DNA from: JAXMHQ01 sp046346665
GTDB lineage: Bacteria; Verrucomicrobiota; Verrucomicrobiia; Limisphaerales; JAXMHQ01
Reading direction: 5' to 3'
Length of the DNA stretch: 64,000 bases
Assembly (NCBI GenBank): GCA_046346665.1
Contig: JAXMHQ010000001.1
Location: 134,808 to 198,807, forward strand
The notes under the pieces were generated by a model. It saw nothing but the letters and a program-made list of their open reading frames with translations. It had not been told where the DNA came from and made no database searches. How positions within the stretch are numbered: the stretch's first letter is position 1; the number at the start of each line of letters is the position of its first letter. The position numbers and the translations under genes were made by a program. Below, one piece after another: positions 1 through 8,117 of this stretch.

Positions 1-197
1 AGAAATATTTCGTCAACGTCGGCGCCGTCGGCCAGCCGCGCGACAATAATCCCAAATCCGCTTACGTCGTTTACGACATGGACGAGGGAACGATCGAACT
101 GCGCCGGCTGGAATACGACATCGCGGCGGCCCAGAAAAAAATCCGCGACGCCGGCCTGCCGGAGCGCCTGGCGGAACGGCTCGCCTACGGGCGCTGA
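1..197 (+). CDS. Metallophosphoesterase, C-terminal fragment
   Basis: The frame open from base 3 encodes 64 residues and ends at TGA 195-197; the 5' part lies outside the window. It begins KYFVNVGAVGQPRDNNP, the C-terminal NVGSVGQPRD block of calcineurin-like metallophosphoesterases of the YfcE/ApaH-like group, whose Asn/His-rich core would lie upstream. The tail GLPERLAERLAYGR is also typical of that family. The family cleaves phosphodiesters or phosphoproteins with two metal ions; the substrate cannot be told from this piece. Only the end is seen, so nothing can be said about its start or operon. Confidence 0.75.
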   Translation, partial: KYFVNVGAVGQPRDNNPKSAYVVYDMDEGTIELRRLEYDIAAAQKKIRDAGLPERLAERLAYGR

Positions 198-251
198 ACC
201 GACATCACCGGCGGACGCGGGTCCCGTCCTTCACACGGACCCCATTCAGGA

Positions 252-276
252 TCCGGCCCGCCTTCGCGGGCCCGGA
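252..276. terminator. GC-rich hairpin after the metallophosphoesterase gene
   Basis: A 10-bp stem with a one-base bulge (TCCGGCCCGC / GCGGGCCCGGA) closes a CTTC loop, 55 bases after the stop codon and 18 bases before the next gene. There is no T-run, so it is only a terminator-like or mRNA 3'-end hairpin. Confidence 0.45.
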
Positions 277-293
277 AACCCTTCGTTCAACCT

Positions 294-1310
294 TTGAAGA
301 CCTTGATTCTCAAACCGAGTTCGCTCGGGGATGTCATCCAGGCGCTGCCCGTGCTGCGACTGCTCAAACGGCATCAGCCCGGCAACCAGGTCTATTGGTG
401 GATCGATTCGGAACTGGCCCCGCTCCTGGAAGGCGACCCCGACCTCGCCGGGCTCGTCCTTTTCGAGCGGCGCCGCTGGACGTCCCCCCGCCGCTGGCCC
501 GAAGTCTGGCGCAGCGTGCGCTGGATGCGGGATCAACACTTCGATCTTGTCCTCGACCTTCAATGCCTCGCCCGCAGCGGCGCGTTTGCGTGGCTCGCCA
601 ACGGCAAACTGCTCGTCGGACTCGACGACGCCCGCGAAGGCGCGCGCGGCTTCTACGACCTGGTCGTCCGGCGCGAATCCCCGCTCACCCACGCCGTCGA
701 TTGGTACCTCGGCACCCTCCGCGCCCTCGGCATCCCAACCTCCGGCCGCTTCACCTGGCTGCCTGTCCGCGCCGCCGCCGCGGAGGAAATTCGCCGGCGC
801 GATGCCCACAACCATCGCTGGATCGTCCTTCAGCCGGGCGCACGCTGGATGAACAAGCGCTGGCCCGTCGAACACTTTTCCGAACTCGTCCGCCGGCTCG
901 CCCAAAGCCACCCCGGCCATCGCCTGGCCATTCTCGGCGGAAAATCCGACGCGGAACTTGGCGCCGCCATCACCAGCGCCGCCCCGCGGGCATGCCTCGA
1001 CCTCACCGGCAAACTGTCCCTGCCGGAAATGATCGAATGGATCCGGCTCGCGCGGCTCATGATCTCCAACGACACCGGCCCCATGCACGTCGCCGCCGCC
1101 GTCGGCACCCCGCTCGTCGCCTTGTTCGGCCCGACCGAACCCTGCCGTACCGGCCCCTACGGACAGCTCCGCGAGTCCATCCAGGTCGCACTCCCCTGCG
1201 TTCCGTGCATGAAATCCCAGTGCACCTACGTCCGCCCCCTGGAATGCCTGCGCGCCATCACCCCCGAAATGGTCCACGCCCGCGCCGCCGCCGCGCTCAA
1301 GGACAGGTAA
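294..1310 (+). CDS. Glycosyltransferase family 9 (heptosyltransferase-like)
   Basis: The 338-residue product opens with MKTLILKPSSLGDVIQALP, the N-terminal signature of GT9 heptosyltransferases (KPSSLGD...LP). The nucleotide-sugar-binding block ISNDTGPMHVAAAVGTP...ALFGPT lies near residues 257-280, and a C-terminal CVPC...C group follows, which many GT9 proteins carry. The family transfers heptose or related sugars to the lipopolysaccharide inner core on the cytoplasmic face of the inner membrane. The start is TTG at 294; no nearer ATG keeps the KPSSLGD motif. A HAD protein of the GmhB class lies about 1.2 kb downstream on the other strand, which would fit a heptose theme, but that protein is atypical. 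The acceptor sugar is not predictable. Confidence 0.88.
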   Translation: MKTLILKPSSLGDVIQALPVLRLLKRHQPGNQVYWWIDSELAPLLEGDPDLAGLVLFERRRWTSPRRWPEVWRSVRWMRDQHFDLVLDLQCLARSGAFAWLANGKLLVGLDDAREGARGFYDLVVRRESPLTHAVDWYLGTLRALGIPTSGRFTWLPVRAAAAEEIRRRDAHNHRWIVLQPGARWMNKRWPVEHFSELVRRLAQSHPGHRLAILGGKSDAELGAAITSAAPRACLDLTGKLSLPEMIEWIRLARLMISNDTGPMHVAAAVGTPLVALFGPTEPCRTGPYGQLRESIQVALPCVPCMKSQCTYVRPLECLRAITPEMVHARAAAALKDR

Positions 1311-1355
1311 GCTCCAAAAACCTGGTAATGTCCTGATCTGCAATTCGGAAGATGT

Positions 1356-1401
1356 CCGCTGTACCAGGGCTGCGCCCCGCGCAGCCGGCACCGCGGAGCG
1401 G
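1356..1401. repeat. REP-like cruciform in the 1311-1512 gap
   Basis: The gap between the GT9 gene and the next gene holds a perfect 8-bp stem with a 3-base loop (GGCTGCGC-CCC-GCGCAGCC, 1368-1386) inside an outer CCGCT...AGCGG pair. A direct repeat of GGATTACCAAAG follows at about 1451-1474. No second copy of the cruciform was seen, so calling it a dispersed element is a guess from its shape. Confidence 0.4.
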
Positions 1402-1512
1402 CGGCTTACCAACCCGTTTGCTCGGTCGAAAACACACCTTTCAACAATAGGATTACCAAAGGGATTACCAAAGATCTTGCGACTTTCCCGCGTCCCCCTA
1501 CAGTAGAGTTTC

Positions 1513-2436
1513 ATGAAGATTCCAGCTTTCGTCCTGGCCTTCTGGCTGGCGCTAACCGCCGCCGCCACAGCCCAGGTCTCCGTCGAAGTGGTGCTCGACC
1601 AGGAACATTTCCTCCCCGGCGAAACCATGAACGTCGCCGTCCGCATCATCAATCGATCCGGCCAAACCCTCCAACTGGGCGCCGACCCCGACTGGCTCAC
1701 GTTCGCGGTGGAATCCAAGGACGGTTATGTGATCCTGAAAAACGGGGATGTGCCCGTCGTGCAACCCTTCACGCTGGAATCCTCCAAGCGCGCCACGAAG
1801 CATGTCGACCTGGCCCCCTACTTCAACCTCACCAAGGAAGGCGCCTACACGGTTTCCGCGACGGTGAACATCAAGGAATGGAACCGCCAGTTCACCAGCC
1901 AGGCGCGCATGTTTGAAATCATCAGGGCCGCTTCGCTGCGGGACATTGAAGTGGGCGTGCCGCGCCCCGCGGGTTCGACCAACTCCGAACCCCAGCTCCG
2001 GAAATACAGCCTGCTCCAGGCCAATTACCTCCGAAAAACCCTCGTGCTCTACGTCCAGATCACCGACGGCGCCGGCAAACTCAAACGCGTCTTCCCCATC
2101 GGCCCCATGATCTCGTTCGGACAACCCGAACCGCAGATCGACAAAGACAGCAATCTCCACATTCTCTACCAGAGCGGCCCGCGCCTGTTCCGCTATTTCA
2201 TCATCACGCCCGACGGCGAAGTCATCGGGCGCCAGACCTACGAATTCACAAACCGCCCGCGGTTGAAGGTGGGAGAGAATTCGCAGATCTCTGTGGAAGG
2301 CGGACGCCGCCGGATCACGGACGAGGATATCCCGTCGCCCGACGCCGCCGATGCAGCCGGGACAAATTCGCCCGCCCTTCCGGCCACGAACGCCGCTCCG
2401 GCTTCGGCGCCGCCTCCCGCACCAGCCGTTAAATAA
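1513..2436 (+). CDS. Secreted protein of unknown function
   Basis: The 307-residue product has a clear Sec signal peptide (MKIPAFVLAFWLALTAAATA, cleavage near residue 21). A predicted beta-sandwich region follows, with phrases such as FLPGETMNVAVRIINRSGQTL that resemble extracellular Ig/CARDB-like modules. A second region (about residues 150-265) reads like a repeated beta domain, and the tail is Ala/Pro-rich. It probably sits in the periplasm or on the outer surface. I do not recognise a named family. The ATG at 1513 is the only start that keeps the signal peptide. It converges with the HAD gene, and a shared terminator lies between them. Confidence 0.7.
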   Translation: MKIPAFVLAFWLALTAAATAQVSVEVVLDQEHFLPGETMNVAVRIINRSGQTLQLGADPDWLTFAVESKDGYVILKNGDVPVVQPFTLESSKRATKHVDLAPYFNLTKEGAYTVSATVNIKEWNRQFTSQARMFEIIRAASLRDIEVGVPRPAGSTNSEPQLRKYSLLQANYLRKTLVLYVQITDGAGKLKRVFPIGPMISFGQPEPQIDKDSNLHILYQSGPRLFRYFIITPDGEVIGRQTYEFTNRPRLKVGENSQISVEGGRRRITDEDIPSPDAADAAGTNSPALPATNAAPASAPPPAPAVK

Positions 2437-2441
2437 AAAAA

Positions 2442-2478
2442 TCAGGGGAATAAAAGCGCGCGGCTCTTATTCCCCTGA
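2442..2478. terminator. Bidirectional terminator between convergent genes
   Basis: A perfect 12-bp inverted repeat (TCAGGGGAATAA / TTATTCCCCTGA) with a 13-base loop is preceded by an A-run (T-run on the minus strand). It lies 5 bases after the stop of the plus-strand gene and 30 bases past the end of the minus-strand gene. Confidence 0.85.
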
Positions 2479-2508
2479 CTTCAACTCCCGCTCCGGGCGT
2501 TGCCGGTT

Positions 2509-3054
2509 CTACACGGCCACAGCCGGTCCGGGCACCTGCAATTGGAGAATCTTCTCCACGGCGGCCGTGAAATCCGGCAGCAGGAAATCGTGGTGCACCG
2601 AGCCCACCCACGGCGATTTCAGCAGCACCGAGGTGCAACCCGCCGCACGCGCCGCTTCGGCATCCTGCCACTTGTCGCTGATCACAAACGAACGGTCCAT
2701 GTCCAGGTGCCACTTGAATTTCGCCTCGATCAACATGCCAGGCTTCGGCTTGCGGCAGGAACAACGGTCCACCTCCGCGTGCGGACACATGAAAATATCG
2801 TCGATCGGCAGCGTCCGGCGCAGCGCCTGGTGCATCAAATCCAGTTCACGCCGGGAAATCGACCCGTCGGAAAGCCCCGGCTGATTCGTCGTCGCTATCA
2901 ACACAAGACCGGCCGCCTTCAACTGCTTCAGCAGCGGGAGAATCTCCCGGTTGATCTCAAAATCCTTGAGGGTGGCGGGAGTGACTTGGTGTTGCCGTTC
3001 GGTTCGCACTTTATTCAGTACGCCGTCGCGCTCAATAAAAATGCCGAGCTTCAT
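2509..3054 (-). CDS. HAD-IIIA protein, GmhB-like, with altered nucleophile
   Basis: The 181-residue product has the layout of D-glycero-D-manno-heptose 1,7-bisphosphate phosphatase (GmhB/HisB-N). Motif I is FIERDGVLN, motif II is IATTNQPG, the zinc loop is CPHAEVDRCSCRKPKPG, and motif IV is ISDKWQDAEAA. GmhB dephosphorylates heptose bisphosphate for LPS. Here the first aspartate of DxD, the phospho-accepting nucleophile, is glutamate (ATT GAG CGC GAC), while the second Asp, the zinc ligands and motif IV remain. It may be inactive, slow or repurposed. The start at 3054 (MKLGIFIERDG) is preferred because upstream residues of the longer frame are not conserved-looking. It is convergent with the upstream secreted-protein gene. 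Confidence 0.75.
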   Translation of the reverse strand: MKLGIFIERDGVLNKVRTERQHQVTPATLKDFEINREILPLLKQLKAAGLVLIATTNQPGLSDGSISRRELDLMHQALRRTLPIDDIFMCPHAEVDRCSCRKPKPGMLIEAKFKWHLDMDRSFVISDKWQDAEAARAAGCTSVLLKSPWVGSVHHDFLLPDFTAAVEKILQLQVPGPAVAV

Positions 3055-3293
3055 ATGCCGGGCGAGATAGCATAAACCCGGCCCAGCAACGGCCCGGACC
3101 AAAAAAAGGAAAATTCACCCCGGGAAATCTGCAGGAGAAAACCCGCCAATCTCAGTTCTGAGACGCAAAACAACCCCGCCCCGCCCTTCCCCGCCCGCCC
3201 GCCGGCATTCCGACTTGTCCCGGTTTCGGGCAGGAATCGTCTCAATCGATAACGCCTAACACCGAGGCCACGGTGCAGCCACCCGAAAACAAC

Positions 3294-4346
3294 TCAACGC
3301 ACCAGGTCGTCGAGCGATTGCACCCCGGCTTGCATCCGTTCGATAACCGGATTGGCCCGGGCCCGCGCATTGTCTTCCGTCTGGCCGGCAAAAGATTTCA
3401 TCTTCACACAAATCGCCGCGATCGATTCGCCGTTCCGATCCGTCAACGGCGCCGTGATGGTCACCCACGATTTTCCGCGCGCCCAGTAACGGGTGCCCCG
3501 CGCTATCACATCCTTCTCCACTTCCGTCCCAGCCCGCCCCACCTCGCCGGGATCGGTCGATGCGATCACCACCGGGGTTGACCCTGGCTTCTCAACGGTG
3601 TAAATCGCCAATCCCAGCAGGCGCGGAAACTCTTTCATCACCGAGGCGATCAGCCTCTGCGCCGGCGCTTCCTCGTGGGTGAACCGCACCCGGGCATCGC
3701 GAAAATACGTCACCGCGTCCGACTTTGTCCAAAACCCGATCTTTCCCGCCTTCGGCCCCGCGCTGTCGATCAGCCTGATCAGGTCCTTGCCGTCCAGCGC
3801 ACAGGTGATCCGGTTTCCCTCGCATTCAACCGACAACTCGTGCCATTCCCCCTTCGAAACGACGATGTCCGGGCCGATCGGCGGCTTCAATTCACCGTCC
3901 ACCACCCGGTAACAGCGGAAATTCCCGCCCAACACACTGGCCCGCACCACGGAAAAATTCGATTCGTTCTGAAATCGGAACACCACGCCGCCCATCTGTT
4001 CCAGAGCGCCTCCCACACACTTGAACCGGGTCGTGAATTTGAAATCCCCGAAATCCTCGTTGGTGTAGACCAGGATCGGGTAGTGATCCGGCAACCCGCT
4101 GCGCGCCAACTGCGCCAGCACCGCCTGCTTGCTCACCACCATGGCTTTCGACGTCAACGGCGCCAGCAACGGCGCCACTTCGTCCAGGATCACCTTCCAG
4201 TCCCCCGGCTTCCCCATCCCCGCCACCGCGCTCCGAAACCCCGGCGGCGGTTGATCCCCGGCTTCCTTGCCAAAATCAAACACCACGTCCGACCCGCGCA
4301 CGCGCCCCACCGCCAGGACGGCTAAAATCACAAAAAACAATCGCAT
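3294..4346 (-). CDS. Secreted LamG-like / DUF1080-like protein
   Basis: The 350-residue product has an N-terminal signal peptide (MRLFFVILAVLAVGRVRG). Residues about 60-215 read as a concanavalin-like jelly roll (GGVVFRFQNESNFSVVRA...GEWHELSVECEGNRITCALDGK...GKIGFWTKSDAVTYFRDARV), the pattern of 3-keto-disaccharide hydrolase (DUF1080) and LamG domains. The C-terminal 130 residues resemble a small sensor-like or lipid-binding module of unknown type. Such proteins act in the periplasm on glycans or bind them. Catalytic residues could not be assigned, so a carbohydrate role is an inference. The gap of about 240 bases between this gene and the HAD gene has no obvious gene. Confidence 0.65.
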   Translation of the reverse strand: MRLFFVILAVLAVGRVRGSDVVFDFGKEAGDQPPPGFRSAVAGMGKPGDWKVILDEVAPLLAPLTSKAMVVSKQAVLAQLARSGLPDHYPILVYTNEDFGDFKFTTRFKCVGGALEQMGGVVFRFQNESNFSVVRASVLGGNFRCYRVVDGELKPPIGPDIVVSKGEWHELSVECEGNRITCALDGKDLIRLIDSAGPKAGKIGFWTKSDAVTYFRDARVRFTHEEAPAQRLIASVMKEFPRLLGLAIYTVEKPGSTPVVIASTDPGEVGRAGTEVEKDVIARGTRYWARGKSWVTITAPLTDRNGESIAAICVKMKSFAGQTEDNARARANPVIERMQAGVQSLDDLVR

Positions 4347-4487
4347 CCGGCCTTCATCCTAAGGGATTCTCTCCCCGTCGAGAACCCGAATTTGCCTACA
4401 TTTCAAGAAAAACAGGCTCGATTCCTGCTATGTTGGGCGCTGGCGTGGAATTACAAAACTCTTACAGGCCGAACAACATGCGCGGGT

Positions 4488-5705
4488 ATGGCTAAGATCC
4501 TGTTGGTGGAAGACGATTTGGTGATCGCCCGAATCTACCGGCGCAAGCTGGAGGAAGCCGGGCACGAGGTTGCCACGGCGGAGGACGGCCTGGAAGCGAT
4601 GAAACAAATCCCGGTCTTCCGGCCCGACCTCGTCGTGCTCGACCTGATGATCCCCAAACTCAGCGGGATCGACGTTCTCAAATACATCCGTCAACACCCC
4701 GATTTCAACCGGCTGCCGGTGGTCGTTTTCACCAACGCATTTCTCAACAAACTCTGGGAGGAACTCACCGCGCTCGGCGTTCAGGAAATGCTCCTGAAAT
4801 CCTCCAGCACACCGCCCCAGCTCATCGCCGCCATCGCGCGCATCCTTCAGCAACACCATGCGCGGGAAATCTCCGCCGCGGATTCCGCCACGAGCCCCGC
4901 TGCCGCCCGGCCCAGCCCGGAATTCCCCCAGCCCCCGCCGTCCCGCAGCAGCGAAAGCGCCTCCCAGTTCCGCCAGCGCATTCAACACGATTTCTTCGAA
5001 CAAATCCCCGTCATCTGCGGCGGCATCCACCTCGCCGGCCGTGATTTTCTCAACGCACCCGATGCCTCCTCACGCCTGCTGCGACTGGAACCGCTCCGCC
5101 GCAAAATCGGGTTTGTCACCCACATGACGTCCATGGCCGGATGTTACCGGCTCGCCCAGCTCTCCAGCGCTTTCGAAGCGCTCCTCTTCGAACTCCAGTT
5201 GAAACCCTCCGCCATCAACGACTCCTCGCGACACACCATCTCGAATACCATCAGCCTGCTCACCTCCGGGCTCAACCTCGCCAACCAGCCCGACGAACAA
5301 AGCCTCACCCCCATCCAGGTGCTCGTTCTCGACGACGACCCCGTCTCCACCCGCGCCCTCGTCGTCACCCTGGACCGCGTCAATGTCAAAGCCACCGCCC
5401 TCGCCAACCCCTTCGAGGCCCTCGAGAAACTTCGCCAGAACCTCTACGACGCCGTCCTGCTCGATATCAATCTCCCCGAAATCACCGGGTTCGCCGTGTG
5501 CGAACAAATGCGCCAGATGCCGCACCACGCCCAGACCCCCGTCATTTTCGTCACGAGCTACGCCGAGTTCGAACCCCGCGCCCGCTCCATCCTCAGCGCC
5601 GGCGACGATCTCATCGGCAAACCCATCATGCCTATCGAACTGACCGTCAAAGTCATCGCCCACGTGATGAAACAACGCGCCCGCCTCTCGCCCGCGGTGT
5701 TCTGA
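4488..5705 (+). CDS. Dual-receiver response regulator with Hpt-like middle
   Basis: The 405-residue product has two CheY-like receiver domains. The first (residues 1-120) has the acidic pair ED-D at 8-10 and the phospho-acceptor in LVVLDLM (D52). The second (about 280-400) has VLDDDP, AVLLDINLP and the lysine in IGKPIMP. The middle is helical and contains FVTHMTSMAGCYRLAQLSSAFEALL, which resembles the H-x-L-K-G-x4-L-G helix of histidine phosphotransfer domains, so an internal phosphorelay is plausible. No DNA-binding or enzymatic output domain is present. The start ATG at 4488 (MAKILLVEDD) places the receiver motif correctly. It ends 13 bases from the convergent nikR gene. No histidine kinase is adjacent. 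Confidence 0.8.
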   Translation: MAKILLVEDDLVIARIYRRKLEEAGHEVATAEDGLEAMKQIPVFRPDLVVLDLMIPKLSGIDVLKYIRQHPDFNRLPVVVFTNAFLNKLWEELTALGVQEMLLKSSSTPPQLIAAIARILQQHHAREISAADSATSPAAARPSPEFPQPPPSRSSESASQFRQRIQHDFFEQIPVICGGIHLAGRDFLNAPDASSRLLRLEPLRRKIGFVTHMTSMAGCYRLAQLSSAFEALLFELQLKPSAINDSSRHTISNTISLLTSGLNLANQPDEQSLTPIQVLVLDDDPVSTRALVVTLDRVNVKATALANPFEALEKLRQNLYDAVLLDINLPEITGFAVCEQMRQMPHHAQTPVIFVTSYAEFEPRARSILSAGDDLIGKPIMPIELTVKVIAHVMKQRARLSPAVF

Positions 5706-5718
5706 TTGCCCGCCCGCC

Positions 5719-6147
5719 TCACGTGGGCAAATCCTTGCCGGTCGTGGTCACCGTGAGCTTCCCGTGCTTCACCCCGCGCGCGGCAATCAACTGGTCCGCT
5801 ATGTGCCGCACCGCCCCCGCCTGCCCGCGCACAATCAATACCTCCAGGCAATTGTGATGATCTAGGTGCACGTGGACCGTCGACAGAATGATGTCGTGAT
5901 GATCATGCTGGATCCCCGTCAGCGTCTCCTGCACATGCCGGGTGTGATGATCGTACACCAGCGTGATGGTCCCCGCGATCTCGCCCGCGAGCGACCGGTG
6001 CCGGTGCTCCACCAACTGGTCCCGGATCATGTCCGCGATGGCCAGCGACCGGTTGTCGTATCCCTTCTGGCCGACCATCCGGTCGAGTTGCTCCAGCAAT
6101 TGCGGCGGCAGCGAAACGCTGAACCGCGTGACGGTGTCCTTTTTCAT
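5719..6147 (-). CDS. nikR: Nickel-responsive regulator NikR
   Basis: The 142-residue product has an N-terminal ribbon-helix-helix (TRFSVSLPPQLLEQLD...GYDNRSLAIADMIRDQL) and a C-terminal ACT-like nickel domain. The expected ligands are visible in HDHHDIILSTVHVHLDHHNCLEVL (H...HxH...C). NikR represses nickel uptake genes when Ni is bound. It lies divergent to nikMN and shares a 218-base intergenic region with it, the usual arrangement of a local repressor and its target. The length and all motif residues match the family, so this is a confident call. Confidence 0.95.
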   Translation of the reverse strand: MKKDTVTRFSVSLPPQLLEQLDRMVGQKGYDNRSLAIADMIRDQLVEHRHRSLAGEIAGTITLVYDHHTRHVQETLTGIQHDHHDIILSTVHVHLDHHNCLEVLIVRGQAGAVRHIADQLIAARGVKHGKLTVTTTGKDLPT

Positions 6148-6303
6148 TTGAATTCAGCCGAAGCTTAAACGCCGCTGCCGCCGGAGTAAAGAACCCGTCA
6201 GTAGCAGCCGGATTGCAGCCGCCAATGTGAGTTGGCGGAGCCCCCGCTCTCACGATCACGGCTAAGGAACGTCCTTCGCAGGCTTGACCCCGGCGCCGGA
6301 AAT

Positions 6304-6335
6304 ATTACCATCCAAATAAAACGTGTTACGGTAAT
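6304..6335. promoter_or_regulatory. Candidate NikR operator between nikR and nikMN
   Basis: The nikR-nikMN divergent region (6148-6365) contains an inverted pair ATTACC...GGTAAT (20-base spacer) and a central GTGTTAC. That central block matches the half-site proposed for NikR in some deltaproteobacteria. The spacing is longer than in known NikR sites, so the assignment is tentative. The pair ends 30 bases before the nikMN start. A short hairpin (CCGCCAA/TTGGCGG) lies at about 6219-6238. Confidence 0.35.
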
Positions 6336-6365
6336 TCCGGCGCGGCGGTCTGCGGCGGAGATGTG

Positions 6366-7325
6366 ATGCATATACCCGATGGATTTCTGGATGGCCGGAC
6401 GGCGGCAGTGACCGGGGTGGTGGCGGCCGGGGGCGTGGGGCTGGCGCTGCGCCAAGTCCGGCGCGAGCTGCCGCCGCGGCGCATTCCCCTCCTCGGGCTG
6501 GCGGCGGCATTTTTGTTCGCGGCACAGATGGTGAATTTCCCGGTGCTCGGCGGCACGTCGGGCCACCTGGTCGGCGGCGTGCTGGTCGCCGCCCTGCTCG
6601 GACCCGGCGCCGCCATCGTCGTCCTCACCACGGTTCTCATCGTTCAGTGTTTCCTGTTCAACGACGGCGGCCTCCTGGCGCTCGGGGCAAACATTCTCAA
6701 TATGGGCATCATTGGCGCCGGCGCCGGCTACGCCATCTACCGGGCGGTCGCCGCCGTGCTGCCCGGCACGCGCGGCCGCGTCACCGCCGTCGCCTTCGCC
6801 GGATGGTGCTCGACCGTTCTGGCCGCCATGGCCTGCGCCGGTGAACTTGCCGCCTCCGGCACCGTCGCCTGGTCGTCCGCGTTCACCGCCATGACGGTTA
6901 CCCATATGCTCATCGGCGTCGGCGAAGGCCTGATCGGGGCGCTCGTTTACCTCGCCGTTCTCCGCACCCGTCCGGAGCTGGCCGAAACAGGCGCGAACGG
7001 CGGCACCGGGGCCAGCCGCGGCTGGCGGGACATGCTGCGCTACGGCCTGCCGGCGGCGCTCGGCATCGCGCTGTTCGTCGCCCCGTTCGCCTGTCCGTGG
7101 CCGGACGGACTCGAAAAAGCCGCGGAACGGCTTGGATTCGCGCACCGGGAAGCGGCGCCCGCGCTCGCATCGCCCGCCGCCAACTACCAGTTTCCTGGAA
7201 TCCATTGGGCCCCTGGCGCCACCGCCCTCGCCGGTGCCTCCGGCTGCCTCGTGGTGCTCGCATTGTCCTGGATGTTGGGCCGCTGGCTGGCACCGGAACC
7301 GCGCGATTACCCTCAGAAACAGTAG
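6366..7325 (+). CDS. nikMN: Nickel ECF transporter, fused NikM-NikN substrate component
   Basis: The 319-residue membrane protein begins exactly MHIPDG, the CbiM/NikM hallmark in which the N-terminal Met-His chelates the metal, so the start at 6366 is required; GGAG at 6357-6360 serves it. Seven to eight hydrophobic segments span residues 10-225. A further helix region (about 225-315) contains PWPDGLEKAAERLGF, the NikN/CbiN-type PDGLE signature, showing a fused NikN part. Together with NikQ and NikO this forms an energy-coupling-factor importer. Cobalt and nickel versions look alike; the adjacent divergent nikR argues for nickel. Confidence 0.93.
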   Translation: MHIPDGFLDGRTAAVTGVVAAGGVGLALRQVRRELPPRRIPLLGLAAAFLFAAQMVNFPVLGGTSGHLVGGVLVAALLGPGAAIVVLTTVLIVQCFLFNDGGLLALGANILNMGIIGAGAGYAIYRAVAAVLPGTRGRVTAVAFAGWCSTVLAAMACAGELAASGTVAWSSAFTAMTVTHMLIGVGEGLIGALVYLAVLRTRPELAETGANGGTGASRGWRDMLRYGLPAALGIALFVAPFACPWPDGLEKAAERLGFAHREAAPALASPAANYQFPGIHWAPGATALAGASGCLVVLALSWMLGRWLAPEPRDYPQKQ

Positions 7326-7353
7326 CCGCATCGTGAAACCGGCCAGCCAATTT

Positions 7354-7393
7354 CTGCAACCTTTGTGTCGTACGTACGACAGAAAGGTTGCAG
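7354..7393. repeat. 40-bp palindrome, copy 1 (GTCGTACGTACGAC core)
   Basis: This is a loop-free palindrome with arms of 20 bases and one mispair, centred on GTCGTACGTACGAC and bounded by CTGCAACC / GGTTGCAG. It lies 28 bases after the nikMN stop and inside the nik operon. A second copy with the same 34-base core, and a mispair at the same position, occurs at 59759-59798 between urtD and urtE. The rest of the 178-base gap to nikQ shows nothing else. Confidence 0.85.
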
Positions 7394-7502
7394 CTTCTAA
7401 GACGGCGCTGGGAGCTATAGAAGGACTTCGAGGATCGATGGCCGTGTTGCGCAGCGATCCGGGCTTTCCGGCGACCGGCTGTCCTGTTATTGATTCACGC
7501 CC

Positions 7503-8117
7503 GTGAGCGCAGCGATTCTTGGACATCAACATCGGCGGCCGGACAGCCCGGTGCATCGCCTGTCGCCCGGCCCCAAGCTGGCCGTGGCGGTGGTGATCCT
7601 GGCAGGCACGGTGACGCTGCCGCTGGATTGGAAAGGCTGGTTCCTGGGCGTGCCGCTCATGCTCGGGATCACGATTGCGTTCAGCCGGATTTCACCGTGG
7701 TTCCTGCTCAAACGGCTGCTCCTGCTGTCCCCGTTCGTCCTCGGGGTCGCGGTCCTGAACGCGTTTCAGCCGGGCGCGCGCGGGAGCTGGCTCGGGGTCG
7801 CGGTCCGCAGCGGCCTGTGCCTGCTCACCGTCCTGCTGGTGTCCAACACCACCCCGTTCAGCGGGATTTTGCGGACACTCCGGACGGTCCGGGTTCCGGC
7901 GCTGCTGATCACAACGCTGGCATTGATGTACCGCTACCTGTTCGTGCTCGCCGAGGAATCCGAGCGCATGCGGCGCGCGCGGGCGAGCCGCACGTTCACC
8001 ACCGGCCGACGGTTCCATTGGCAGACTCTCTCAACCGTGATTTCCCAGTTGTTCATCCGGGCGTCGGAACGGGCGGAACACATTTACGACGCCATGTGCG
8101 CGAGGGGATGGCGATGA
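7503..8117 (+). CDS. nikQ: Nickel ECF transporter transmembrane component NikQ
   Basis: The 204-residue product is a CbiQ-type T component. Several hydrophobic helices lie between residues 25 and 145. The cytoplasmic coupling motifs are ESERMRRARASRTF and, near the C terminus, RASERAEHIYDAMCARGW, which match the A-R-G-type motifs that contact the ATPases. It links the metal-binding component to the ATPase NikO. Translation starts at GTG 7503; its stop overlaps the nikO start by four bases (ATGA), showing coupling. Confidence 0.92.
   Translation: MSAAILGHQHRRPDSPVHRLSPGPKLAVAVVILAGTVTLPLDWKGWFLGVPLMLGITIAFSRISPWFLLKRLLLLSPFVLGVAVLNAFQPGARGSWLGVAVRSGLCLLTVLLVSNTTPFSGILRTLRTVRVPALLITTLALMYRYLFVLAEESERMRRARASRTFTTGRRFHWQTLSTVISQLFIRASERAEHIYDAMCARGWR

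Noticed and set aside
6233..6248. A GG-N10-GC site upstream of nikMN (TGGCGGAGCCCCCGCT).
   Set aside because: Only the spacing fits; TGGCGG and CCGCT are poor matches. It shows how often GG-N10-GC occurs by chance in this GC-rich DNA.
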